Position numbers and translations under genes: made by a program
Shown here: positions 1 through 7,820 of the stretch, one piece after another
Layout of the letters: the number at the start of each line of letters is the position of its first letter
Numbering within the stretch: the stretch's first letter is position 1
Notes under the pieces: generated by a model
What the model saw: only the letters and a program-made list of their open reading frames with translations
The model's database searches: none
Told to the model about the DNA's origin: nothing
Origin: Planctomycetota bacterium
GTDB taxonomy: Bacteria; Planctomycetota; Planctomycetia; Pirellulales; Lacipirellulaceae
NCBI GenBank assembly: GCA_024278035.1
Contig: JAJRUA010000446.1
Span: 1 to 12,165, forward strand
DNA: 12,165 nucleotides
Direction of reading: 5' to 3'

Positions 1-12
1 AGACTATTCTCC

Positions 13-1074
13 ATGGTATTACTCAAAGACCTTCAGATCGGCCCGCTTGAGATTGGCTTCCCGGTGGTGCAGGCGGCGTTGTCGGGCTACAGCGACTCGC
101 CCATGCGGACGCTTGCGCGGCGGCATGGGGCTTCTTATTCGTTGTGCGAGGTGATGCTGGACAAGTTTTTGGTCCAGTTCAAGCCGCGTCGCCGTACGAG
201 CCATCTTCTCCATATCTCGGAGGAAGAGCATCCGGTGGCGGGGCAGCTTATGGGGGCTGAGCCGGAGCAATTTGGCCCCGCAGCCAGGCGGCTCTCCGAT
301 GCGGGCTTCGATGCGATTGACATCAATTTTGGTTGTCCCGTGAAGAAGGTCTTGGGACGTTGCCGAGGTGGTTTTCATTTGAGTCAGCCTGAGGTAGCAC
401 TAGAGATTATCGACCGAGTGCGCGAGGCCGTTCCGGCGGAGAAGCCGGTTACGGTAAAAATGCGACGGGGCATGGATGATTCGTTCGAGAGCCGAGAGAA
501 CTTTTTTCGTATCTTTGACGGCGCTTACGATCGTGGCGTAGCAGCGATTACCGTGCATGGCCGAACGGTCCAGCAACGTTACGACGGCCCGTCCCGTTGG
601 GAGTTTTTGCGTGAATTGAAGGAACACGCTGGCGATCGAGTCGTTTTAGGCAGCGGCGATTTGTTCACGGCCCAATCGTGCCTCGACATGATGGCCCAGA
701 CGGGGGTAGATGGCGTGACGGTCGCCCGTGGAGCGATTGGCAATCCGTGGATTTTCCAGCAAGTCCGAGCCCTTGCTGCGGGCGATCCCTTGCCGTCGCC
801 CCCTTCTCTTTGGGAGCAGCGCGAAGTGATTGCTGAGCACTATCGGCTGGCAGAACAATTGTACGGCCCCGAACGCTGTGTGCCCGACATGCGGAAGTTC
901 GCGATCAAATACTCGCTACTCCATCCACAGCATAAAGAGGTGCGGGCTGATTTCTGTACCGTGAAGGCTGCCGGAGCGTGGCGCGAAGTGCTTGATCGGT
1001 GGTATGCCGAAGATTTGCCGGGCGTCCATCCGGTGGTGGAAGAACCGAACCCGCTGGCGACGCCCGCGGCATAG
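13..1074 (+). CDS. dus: tRNA-dihydrouridine synthase (Dus family)
   Basis: A flavoprotein (353 aa) that reduces specific uridines in tRNA to dihydrouridine with NAD(P)H and FMN; cytoplasmic. Seen in the sequence: an N-terminal AALSGYSDSPMR segment (residues ~21-32) in the usual FMN-binding first strand; DINFGCPVKKV at 103-113 with the expected catalytic Cys108; VKMRRG at 148-153 with the flavin-contacting lysine; ITVHGRT at 179-185; a GSGD strand at 213-216; and VARGAIGNPWIF at 237-248. Length and domain order match a full DusB-like protein (TIM barrel plus C-terminal helical domain). Oddity: after the GCP motif the usual small-residue loop (GAGSALL-like) is replaced by GRCRGGFHL, adding a second cysteine (Cys117) near the active site. 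The ATG has only 12 bp of window before it and no Shine-Dalgarno is visible. The gene converges with the - strand membrane-protein gene. Family certain; position specificity on tRNA cannot be read. Confidence 0.96.
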   Translation: MVLLKDLQIGPLEIGFPVVQAALSGYSDSPMRTLARRHGASYSLCEVMLDKFLVQFKPRRRTSHLLHISEEEHPVAGQLMGAEPEQFGPAARRLSDAGFDAIDINFGCPVKKVLGRCRGGFHLSQPEVALEIIDRVREAVPAEKPVTVKMRRGMDDSFESRENFFRIFDGAYDRGVAAITVHGRTVQQRYDGPSRWEFLRELKEHAGDRVVLGSGDLFTAQSCLDMMAQTGVDGVTVARGAIGNPWIFQQVRALAAGDPLPSPPSLWEQREVIAEHYRLAEQLYGPERCVPDMRKFAIKYSLLHPQHKEVRADFCTVKAAGAWREVLDRWYAEDLPGVHPVVEEPNPLATPAA

Positions 1075-1086
1075 CCGGCAGGGGCG

Positions 1087-1150
1087 CGAGCGTCCGTGAC
1101 GGGGGGGGGCGGATGATTCTGTCTCCCGTCGCTGACGCTCGTGGCTCGCC
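1087..1150. repeat. Inverted repeat between convergent genes, with one repeat unit
   Basis: Arms 1087-1103 and 1125-1141 match in inverted orientation at 14 of 17 positions, separated by a 21-nt loop that includes a run of nine G (1101-1109, the first three within the arm). The right arm extends to 1150 as GGCGAGCC when read on the - strand, followed by a GTCA loop flanked by GC/GC, which is the head and loop of the short repeat described at 2359 and 6465. The unit starts 2 nt beyond the stop codon of the - strand gene. It fills the whole 78-bp gap between the two convergent stops and may terminate transcription in both directions, but there is no U-run on either side. Confidence 0.6.
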
Positions 1151-1152
1151 GC

Positions 1153-2358
1153 TTACTTTGTCCAGGCAGCTTTGGCCTGTTGGCTTTCTTGCTTGATGGA
1201 TTGGGCCCCTTCGAGCGTTTTGGCATTTCGTTCCCCCGTAAAACGGTTGGCCTGACTTTCAACGACAACTCGAGCGTGGTCGCCCAAGGGGTAATGCTCG
1301 GCGAGCGCCGCGGCGAGCGCGAGTCGGACCCGATTTTGCGGATAGAGGGGCACTCCCGTCTCGGCAATCACCCAGCGATCGAGACGTAAGCGTTGCCATG
1401 GAGAATCAACGGCGGCGTCGGCGTAGGATTGCAAAGTTGGTGGTAGGCGATCGATAGCGGCCGTGTGGATATAGAGAGTCGCCCGTTCGGTGCCGGGTGC
1501 GTAGAGCCCCCATGAGGGCCAGCGATCCCAGAGACCCCATGGCGAAGTGAGCGGGGCGATAAGGGCTACCCACAGAACGGCCGTCATCCCTCGCTCGGCA
1601 AGGCCGCTGCGGGCTTTTGTGCTGCCATCGCTGGGCCCTTCACCAGCGGGCCAAAAAAGCACCACCGTTTGCCAAGCGAAGCCGACGTTCCAAAGCAAGA
1701 CGCCCCAGCTATGCCCCATCGCCCAAGGGCCGAGCAAGGCAATGTTGCCGGCGTGCATGGCAAGTGCCGTCATCACAGCCAACCGGCGCCAACGTTGCCA
1801 GCGAAGCGAAGCGGCAAGCAGACAGGCCGCCAGGGCTTCGCCTGCCGGGGCGATCAAGGAGGTTGCTACAGACCATGGCTGGGACTCCAAGCCAAACAAG
1901 CCGAGGGCAGCGTTGAGAAACTGTGGGCCAAGCGTTTCGGCAAACGTGATGTCAAGCTTCGCAAGGGCCGCATAGCCGTACACGCTGATCGAAAGCCAGC
2001 GAGCCAATGAAATCGTACGGGACGACCGGCACGAAGCCAGCAGCCCCCCGACCAACAGCGCGTGATAGGCCCACGGTTGCCAACGCAGTTGATCCGCCGC
2101 CATTAGCAAGCCAAGCAGCAGCACCGCAAGGAGGGTTCGATCGGGGCGTCGCATGGCCATCGGCACCGACGCTACCAGCAAGCCAAGGAAAATAAAGTCG
2201 GTTGCCGGGGGTAGCGCCCCCAGGACGGAGATGATTGGCAATCGGGGCACCGTTCGCACGGGCGTCCACAGGGGCCACGTGACGACGATGAGCCCGAGCA
2301 GCGTCACGCCCCAAGCAAACCTTAACGATTGGCAACGGTTTATAGTTAAGGGCATCAT
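1153..2358 (-). CDS. Polytopic membrane protein, possibly DoxX/MauE/HTTM-like
   Basis: A 401-residue protein with about eight hydrophobic segments, for example residues ~13-31, 52-68, 74-88, 97-109, 164-184, 193-212, 217-237 and 257-271, followed by a soluble C-terminal region of ~120 residues (280-401). Suggestive but weak features of the DoxX/MauE/HTTM group are SVYGYAALAKLD (125-136), an embedded glutamate in PAGEA (171-175) and the histidines in AMHAGN (200-205) and GHSWG (215-219). No catalytic motif or signal peptide with a cleavage site is seen. The start is an ATG-ATG pair without Shine-Dalgarno; the repeat unit at 2359-2384 touches the first ATG. It lies 96 bp downstream of the large secreted-protein gene on the same strand and could be cotranscribed with it. 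Function not known; that it is a membrane protein is clear from composition, the family guess is not. Confidence 0.8.
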   Translation of the reverse strand: MMPLTINRCQSLRFAWGVTLLGLIVVTWPLWTPVRTVPRLPIISVLGALPPATDFIFLGLLVASVPMAMRRPDRTLLAVLLLGLLMAADQLRWQPWAYHALLVGGLLASCRSSRTISLARWLSISVYGYAALAKLDITFAETLGPQFLNAALGLFGLESQPWSVATSLIAPAGEALAACLLAASLRWQRWRRLAVMTALAMHAGNIALLGPWAMGHSWGVLLWNVGFAWQTVVLFWPAGEGPSDGSTKARSGLAERGMTAVLWVALIAPLTSPWGLWDRWPSWGLYAPGTERATLYIHTAAIDRLPPTLQSYADAAVDSPWQRLRLDRWVIAETGVPLYPQNRVRLALAAALAEHYPLGDHARVVVESQANRFTGERNAKTLEGAQSIKQESQQAKAAWTK

Positions 2359-2384
2359 GGCGAGCCGATGACGTTAGTCACCGG
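2359..2384 (+). repeat. 26-bp structured repeat unit abutting a start codon
   Basis: Reads GGCGAGCC, then G-A, TGAC, GTTA, GTCA, CCGG. TGAC and GTCA pair around a four-base GTTA loop, and the outer CCG and CGG also pair with one A·C mismatch between. It matches the unit at 6465-6490 at 19 of 26 positions, with the differences concentrated in the stem and mutually compensating. Its head lies directly against the ATG of the membrane-protein gene, so the hairpin would sit in the 5' untranslated region of that gene and could hide or replace a ribosome-binding site. Confidence 0.6.
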
Positions 2385-2454
2385 AGATTTTTCCAGCGGA
2401 CGCCTCCCCGCCTCAAGGTCGCATCGAGACCGGCAATTTCGAGGGGGCTTCTTC

Positions 2455-5400
2455 TTATCGCCAGATGCTGGGTAGGTACTGCCGGAAACGATCGGCAACG
2501 GACGGAGTTTTCTTTGCATCGGTGTTCTCATCCGACGCGGTCGCGGGCTTATCGTCAACCGGCTTCGCTTCCCGTGCAATGGGAGCGGGTGTTTTTTCTA
2601 GCGGAAAATACTCCGTTAAGAACCGAGCCCAGTAGCTATCAAGCAGGCGTTTGCCGTCGGCATAACGCTCTTCCTCCAGTGCTTTTTCAGCGGCATGGAC
2701 CATTCGGACCAATGCCAATTTTTGTGGCTGTAGGTCCTCGGCGTAGGAGTCCATCGGCAGCTTGAGGTCTTCCATGCGAAGATCATCGATTCGGACTTCG
2801 CCCGTACCGGTAAGGGTAAAGCGAAGACGAAGGGGTCTTTTACCGCTGAGGGGCAAATCGTCGATGGCAAAGACCAGCTCACGCCACTGGGGGCCCTCTT
2901 CCGCGTTAGCCGTCGCAAAATTGGCAGCAGGAACCGTTGTGTGGACTTGATAGGCTTCTCCGGCTGAAGTTTCCCCAATTTCCTCAACGGTTAGCTGAAG
3001 TTGTGCGTCGCTGGAGAGATCGTGCCCCGTCGCTTGGAAGACAATTGCCAGTTGCCCCGTCGCTGGAGGAGAGAAGGGATCACTAACCACTTCCGCCTGT
3101 CGATGGGTCGATCGCAAAGAGAGGCAGAGGTTGCCCTGGTAAGCGTCGGTTACTACACGGGCGGCGGTGGCGGGAGTGGCGTGCCAATGGAGTGGCTGTG
3201 CGGAGGAGTCGGCGGACTCGAACGAAGGGTTGGCAAGGGCCACGTAGGTTCGCCGCACCGTGCGGTCACGGCGGCGAAGATCGGCAATTTGATCCGTAAG
3301 TTCTTGCCGTACTTCGGGAGCTGAGCGCAAGCGTAGGCCGTCGATCTTGAGCGCTGTCGCCGAGAATCGCCATGCGCGGGCTTCACCGGGCGAAAGCGCA
3401 ACCGGCAATACATGGAGGCCAGCGTTGTACCACTCGGCAGGCATCGTTGGGTCCGTCAGGGATGTCGCCAAACAACGCTGGGCCAATTCGATCGTGATCT
3501 GTGCCTCGCGATGCCAAGGGGAGCCGTTGATGACAACCAGATGGCTATCCTCTTCACGCATAATGACCCGGGCGAACAGGTTGTCGGTCGAAGCGGAAGA
3601 AGCCGATGACTCTATAGTTCCTATAGGGAGATCGTTTAGCAGTCGTCGAAGTTTTCCGGAGGGTTCGTCTTGCCAGCCGCTGGTCACAGGGCCCCCATCG
3701 ACGATCGTTTCGGAGAGGCCGTAGGCAAACGCCTCGGCAAGGGCGATGGCTTCCCCTTGGGGCGGAGCGGCTGTGCAGCGAAGCACTGCGTCTTCCTCAA
3801 CTTCCATCCAACGCGCGAAGTTGTACAGGCGGCAGTTCCAGTGGTCGGTCTCAATTTGTGCGGTCGCCTGATTGCCGGAGATTTCGAGCAAAGCGGTGCG
3901 GAGCCGATTGCTCGATTCGGTCCTCGCTGCGAAGTTGGCGAGCGGACGGTTGAGGGCTAAGGTCCAGGGGACCGGCGTTGCGATCGGGGGCTCTCCCGAA
4001 GGGGAGAGGAGGCCCATTTCGCTGAGCGGCCTCTTCACATTACGTGGTGATCCTAAGCGCGGCGTGGTGGCTGCTCGTAAAGGGGGAAGATGGTACAGCG
4101 ATTCGCCAAGCAGCAAGAGCTTTCCTGGGGTTAATTGCTTCGCCCGATCCTGGAAAATGGCAAGCTGCTCATAGCGCCAGGCGTTCCACTGGTCGCCAGC
4201 GTTTTCGGCAATCGCGGCAGCGTAGGCGTCGGGAGAACGGGCGGTACCCGGCGGCCATCGCAAGTCGGCCGACTCAAGAAATCGATCCACGGTCGCCGTG
4301 TCGTAGCCCCACTCAGAGCCCGGGAGCAATGGCCCGCCGTTCGGACCGATTCGCAAAGCGATTCCCGCGAAGGAGGCATGCGCCGCACCGTATCGAGCCA
4401 GTTCTTCCACGCCTGCCAACATCGCTCCTTGCACGCTTGGGTCGAGCGTGTTGTAACGCATCGTGGGATGGAGCTTGCCCGTGGCTGAAACCCATCGGGG
4501 GGCAGCGCGGCTCTCCTGGCGAACCTTGGCTTCTAGCGATGGCAACGGGGCGTCGAACCGCAGCGAAGGAACAAGCCTTAAACCACGTCGGTCGAACTCA
4601 CCTAGTAGCAGGTCGAGCAAAGCTTGTTGCGGCAGATCGTTCGTGCCAGATTGCCAAACACCACCTGCGTAGAGGGGGGCGTTGCCGTGCATTTGGCTCG
4701 GATAGATTGCCCCTCCCTGTCCGTTCACGCCGATAACCGCACCACTCGCTCCTGCAAGCTGAACCCGATCCGCAAGACGACGGGCCGTTTCGTAAAACTG
4801 CTGGAGATCATCGACGGGGCGCTCTCCCGAAAGGACAACGCCAACCTTGTTGGCAAGATCGGGATTAGAGAAGTCGAGCATTATAAGACGCCCAGCCGCC
4901 GGAGGCGTCCTTTCCGAATCGGAGGCAGGGCCCGTTTGATACACTCGCACCTTGCCAAAACGGGCGAGACGATGGGTGTCAGGGTTGTGCAACATCAGCA
5001 GCGGCTCTTCGGTCCGTGGCCAACAGACGATCCGTGCTGTGGCGATCTTGCCTGATCGGCCCCAACGGGGGGGCTCGGTAACGACCGCATCTCCCATCGC
5101 CCGAAGCGTGCCATCGCTGCCGGTATCCATCACACAGAGGCCAAGCTGCTGTGGCGTGTCGGTTGGGTACTCAACTTCAATCAAACAGGGCTCGCCAGGC
5201 CGCTGAACAGCAAGAGGGTACGCCTGCCAGTGGGCCATGCCGTCCCCGGCCATGAAAGACGCCTCCGAAGCCGCTGCAATTTCGACGAACTCTCCTTCCG
5301 CAGCATGAGCCACACGGCCTGTTTGGCTGTTTAGCGGCCCCCTCTCGGCCCCTCGCAGACGTCGCCAGCCGATCCAGGCCGGCAGTCGGTCACGCCAACG

Positions 5401-6303
5401 GGGCGAAGCGGGGTCGAACGTGTAAGTCGCTTGCCAGTCGCCAGGAGGGGGCACCGCGGCTTGTGGATCAAAGACAACAATCTGAAACGTCCGTTCACTG
5501 AGCGTCTGAAAATCACTTTTCACACGGAATCGACGGGCAAAACCAGCCGGGCGGGCCATACGGAGCGTAACGCGATAAACGCCTTCCTGGCTCGGCAACG
5601 GAATGCGAACCGGCAAGGTCGCTAAGCCTTCGAGCGGGGCGTCGATGCGTTCTGTCTCCCCCTGCCAAACCGACGCCCCTTCACGGCCCTCAAAAAGTTC
5701 AACCGTGAAATCGTACGAACCTCCCGGCTCGATTTCGGGGGGGTCGGCAACGATGTCCAAGGCAAGTGTCTCGCCCGGCTTAAATAACAAACTCTTCCGA
5801 TCGAACTGGATACGCAGCCGGTCGTCCGGCAGACGCTGCGCAATGAACCGGCTTCCCTTGGCTCCGAACGCGACTTGGGCTTCGCCTGTGCGAAGTTGTT
5901 CGAGAGTGAACTCGACCTTTAGTGGTGGGGAACCTTCGGATGGCGTTAGGCTTGCCGTGAGTTTCGTCTCGGCGTCCCCCCTTAGTGTTACGTCAAACGC
6001 TTCGCGGCCTACGGGCGTATCGTGCTGGACCGTCACTCCGTCCGTCGAGAGCCAAACATCGCCGACCCCTTCGGGTGACATTGCCAAAGTTTGCAGACCA
6101 CTTAGCGAGCCTCCTTCGGCAGCGATCTTGCCGTGCCATTGCTGGGGCGATTCCCCCCCAAAAGCAATACGCACACGAACGGTTGTCTCAACTGCATCGG
6201 CAGTGGATAGCATCACCAAGAGCGCAGCCATCAGCCTTAACGTTCGCGCGAAGACGAACGGGCGCTGGAGCAGGGCGTTACTTGGGTGATACGACAACCG
6301 CAT
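2455..6303 (-). CDS. Large secreted protein with beta-sandwich and glycoside-hydrolase-like (GHL10-type) regions
   Basis: The 1282-residue product begins with a signal peptide: basic start, hydrophobic LRLMAALLVML (22-32) and likely cleavage after STADA (33-37). Residues ~40-280 are rich in beta strands and PGE/PGG turns, like stacked immunoglobulin-like or jelly-roll domains. Residues ~290-460 look like another beta domain. Residues ~560-780 resemble the TIM-barrel of family-10-like glycosyl hydrolases (GHL10): RRGLRLVPSLRF (572-583), YNTLDPSVQ (617-625) and GIALRIGPNG (647-656), but no catalytic pair can be named. Residues ~1020-1180 (LANPSFES ... VRIDDLRM) look like a CBM4/9-type carbohydrate-binding domain. 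The end is a helical segment (~1195-1230), a Pro/Lys/Asp-rich linker and SVADRFRQYLPSIWR (1268-1282). The ATG at 6303 was chosen over the more upstream in-frame ATG at 6411 because it has AAGGA 6 nt upstream and starts the signal peptide. Existence certain; polysaccharide role is inference. Confidence 0.9.
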   Translation of the reverse strand: MRLSYHPSNALLQRPFVFARTLRLMAALLVMLSTADAVETTVRVRIAFGGESPQQWHGKIAAEGGSLSGLQTLAMSPEGVGDVWLSTDGVTVQHDTPVGREAFDVTLRGDAETKLTASLTPSEGSPPLKVEFTLEQLRTGEAQVAFGAKGSRFIAQRLPDDRLRIQFDRKSLLFKPGETLALDIVADPPEIEPGGSYDFTVELFEGREGASVWQGETERIDAPLEGLATLPVRIPLPSQEGVYRVTLRMARPAGFARRFRVKSDFQTLSERTFQIVVFDPQAAVPPPGDWQATYTFDPASPRWRDRLPAWIGWRRLRGAERGPLNSQTGRVAHAAEGEFVEIAAASEASFMAGDGMAHWQAYPLAVQRPGEPCLIEVEYPTDTPQQLGLCVMDTGSDGTLRAMGDAVVTEPPRWGRSGKIATARIVCWPRTEEPLLMLHNPDTHRLARFGKVRVYQTGPASDSERTPPAAGRLIMLDFSNPDLANKVGVVLSGERPVDDLQQFYETARRLADRVQLAGASGAVIGVNGQGGAIYPSQMHGNAPLYAGGVWQSGTNDLPQQALLDLLLGEFDRRGLRLVPSLRFDAPLPSLEAKVRQESRAAPRWVSATGKLHPTMRYNTLDPSVQGAMLAGVEELARYGAAHASFAGIALRIGPNGGPLLPGSEWGYDTATVDRFLESADLRWPPGTARSPDAYAAAIAENAGDQWNAWRYEQLAIFQDRAKQLTPGKLLLLGESLYHLPPLRAATTPRLGSPRNVKRPLSEMGLLSPSGEPPIATPVPWTLALNRPLANFAARTESSNRLRTALLEISGNQATAQIETDHWNCRLYNFARWMEVEEDAVLRCTAAPPQGEAIALAEAFAYGLSETIVDGGPVTSGWQDEPSGKLRRLLNDLPIGTIESSASSASTDNLFARVIMREEDSHLVVINGSPWHREAQITIELAQRCLATSLTDPTMPAEWYNAGLHVLPVALSPGEARAWRFSATALKIDGLRLRSAPEVRQELTDQIADLRRRDRTVRRTYVALANPSFESADSSAQPLHWHATPATAARVVTDAYQGNLCLSLRSTHRQAEVVSDPFSPPATGQLAIVFQATGHDLSSDAQLQLTVEEIGETSAGEAYQVHTTVPAANFATANAEEGPQWRELVFAIDDLPLSGKRPLRLRFTLTGTGEVRIDDLRMEDLKLPMDSYAEDLQPQKLALVRMVHAAEKALEEERYADGKRLLDSYWARFLTEYFPLEKTPAPIAREAKPVDDKPATASDENTDAKKTPSVADRFRQYLPSIWR

Positions 6304-6309
6304 CGGACT

Positions 6310-6314
6310 TCCTT
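6310..6314 (-). promoter_or_regulatory. Shine-Dalgarno that sets the start of the large secreted protein
   Basis: AAGGA on the - strand with a 6-nt spacer to the ATG at 6303. The reading frame stays open for 36 more codons upstream, but those codons precede the signal peptide and have no such site, so this ribosome-binding site decides the start. Confidence 0.7.
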
Positions 6315-6464
6315 GTCCGCGGCCAACGAGTGGCAGTGATGATAGATGGAACGGCACCAAGCCCGCTTCCTGCGGACCTCTGCCCAAGCGACGAAGTCTA
6401 CTTGCTTGCACGGCGTAGAGCTACGTCGAAACCGAGCGAATGCTAGCAGTGTCATTTCGCCGTA

Positions 6465-6574
6465 GGCGAGCCGTCGGCATCAGCCGCCGGAGGCCCGGAA
6501 CCCTGTGTAGATAAAACTCTTGGAGAAACGGCATCCGCTGTAAAACCGCCGGCGGCTGACGCCGACGGCTCGCC
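6465..6574. repeat. Inverted pair of 26-bp repeat units
   Basis: Two units, 6465-6490 and 6549-6574, are inverted copies identical at 25 of 26 positions, separated by 58 bp of unrelated sequence. The identity stops sharply at both ends of each unit, which defines the 26-bp length. Each unit can also fold on itself (CGGC, loop ATCA or GTCA, GCCG). They lie in the 280-bp gap between the phosphatase-family gene (stop 10 nt away from the second unit) and the large secreted-protein gene. They could act as a transcript-end structure or be a small non-autonomous mobile element. The rest of the gap (6304-6464) shows no other clear feature except the ribosome-binding site at 6310. Confidence 0.75.
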
Positions 6575-6583
6575 AAAAACTCG

Positions 6584-7762
6584 TTATTGGGCCTCGATAT
6601 CGACCCAAACCAGGCGATGATCCGATGCTTCGGCGGCCTTGGCCCCTGGTTCGCTCGCTCTGGGCCAAAAAATGCCACTCCCCTTCACCCCCAAGTTCTT
6701 CGATGGCAGGGCGTAGTCGATCCGCAGATTGCTATGACCTTCTCCTGTGAAATTGGCCGTATGGCGAGACGGATCGCCCTTGATGGCCGCATGAAGCGAC
6801 GCATGTTCTTCGCTTAGCTCCACGCCCCCTTGGGCCGTCGGTGCCGGGTCGGTAGCCAGTCGTGGGCTAGCTAGCAGTTCTTGTATTGCCGTAGAGATGC
6901 CTTGCCCGTCGATCGGATCCGAATTGAGATCGCCCAGCACGATAAACGCCTCGCCTTCGGCAAGCGTTCCCGACTGGCCCGCATCATCGGTAAAGTATCC
7001 CTCATTGTTCGAGGAAATATAATCCTTAATCAAACGAATCTCATCGGCGTTGCGACAGCCGTTCCGATCTTCAGGGCCATCGAAAACGGGAGGCGTTGGA
7101 TGGGAGCAAAGCAAATGCAAGCCATGCCCACCGGGGATGTTCACTACAACATCCCAAAAGCTCTTCGAAGGCAACCGCATCTTCTTCCAAGCTTGTGGAG
7201 TGTAGAACGAGTCGCCAGAGCCCGGATCGATCGGCTGCCGTGCGCCAGGCAATTCATTCCACAAGAGTTTTTGGAACGTACGCGATGCTTCTTCGTCAAT
7301 CGGAAATCGTGAGAGGATCGCCATGCCGTACTGCCCCGGGTAGTGACCGTATCCGTAGGCGTCGTTCGGACCGTTCGATCGGCCATCGCCGTCAAGGTCT
7401 ATGCCGGCGGGGACCCCCGTGTTGACCGGCGCTACGAATTGATAAGGATACTTGATCGGTTCCAACCCTTCGGCTTGCGACGCTTCTAAGTAAAGTTGGG
7501 CGAGGAGGCCGGGGGCGTTACCTTCCGGGTCATAGTCGATTTCGCAGAGCAACAAAATATCGGGACGAACGCGTTGGATCACTTCCGCAATGCCGCGAGC
7601 TTTCCAGTTATCACCACGGCTCAAGTGGTCGGCGAGTTGGCCCACTTCACGACGATACAGGGCCACGTTGTAGGTCGCCACGCGAATCGTTTTTGGAGGA
7701 GTTTCCGCCCGGACAGAAATTACCCCAAGAAGCAGAGGAAATAGGAGAAGGAGGCGAACCAT
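6584..7762 (-). CDS. Secreted endonuclease/exonuclease/phosphatase (EEP) family enzyme
   Basis: A 392-residue protein with an N-terminal signal peptide (hydrophobic core ~residues 3-17, likely cut after VRA at 17-19), so it acts outside the cytoplasm. It shows the full EEP metal-dependent phosphodiesterase/phosphatase set: TYNV with Asn32, LLCEID with Glu74, YGMAILSRFPI at 145-155, CSHPTPP with His221, LGDLNSDP with Asp278 and Asn280, RIDYALP with Asp349, and the terminal SDHR with Asp381-His382. The substrate (nucleic acid, phospholipid head group or sugar phosphate) cannot be read. Residues 122-134 (DLDGDGRSNGPND) look like an EF-hand-type calcium loop inserted before the YGMAILSR strand. 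No good Shine-Dalgarno precedes the ATG at 7762. It is the first gene of the three - strand genes and is divergent from upp. Confidence 0.93.
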   Translation of the reverse strand: MVRLLLLFPLLLGVISVRAETPPKTIRVATYNVALYRREVGQLADHLSRGDNWKARGIAEVIQRVRPDILLLCEIDYDPEGNAPGLLAQLYLEASQAEGLEPIKYPYQFVAPVNTGVPAGIDLDGDGRSNGPNDAYGYGHYPGQYGMAILSRFPIDEEASRTFQKLLWNELPGARQPIDPGSGDSFYTPQAWKKMRLPSKSFWDVVVNIPGGHGLHLLCSHPTPPVFDGPEDRNGCRNADEIRLIKDYISSNNEGYFTDDAGQSGTLAEGEAFIVLGDLNSDPIDGQGISTAIQELLASPRLATDPAPTAQGGVELSEEHASLHAAIKGDPSRHTANFTGEGHSNLRIDYALPSKNLGVKGSGIFWPRASEPGAKAAEASDHRLVWVDIEAQ

Positions 7763-7820
7763 GGAGAGACTCGTTCCATAAGAGTTGAGGGGGCGGAAAA
7801 GTTGACCCTATCGTAACAAA

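Noticed and set aside
1101..1109. Run of nine G as a phase-variation tract
   Set aside because: It is between two stop codons, not in a coding frame or promoter; possible sequencing uncertainty only.
840..1367. 175-aa - strand frame overlapping dus and the membrane-protein gene end
   Set aside because: It overlaps two real genes in other frames and crosses the inverted repeat; its residues are low-complexity.
1547..1975. 142-aa + strand frame within the membrane-protein gene
   Set aside because: Antisense shadow; composition Ala/Arg/Pro-rich and without motif.
4044..4736. 230-aa open frame on + inside the large secreted-protein gene
   Set aside because: Arg/Pro-rich translation without any domain, antisense to a well-supported signal-peptide protein; expected in GC-rich DNA.
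5603..6289. 228-aa open frame on + antisense to the N-terminal half of the large protein
   Set aside because: Serine-rich low-complexity translation, no ribosome-binding site and no recognisable family; a shadow frame.
6866..6875. GCTAGCTAGC palindrome also found at 11976
   Set aside because: Inside the EEP coding sequence; two 10-mers in 12 kb with no shared context is likely chance.
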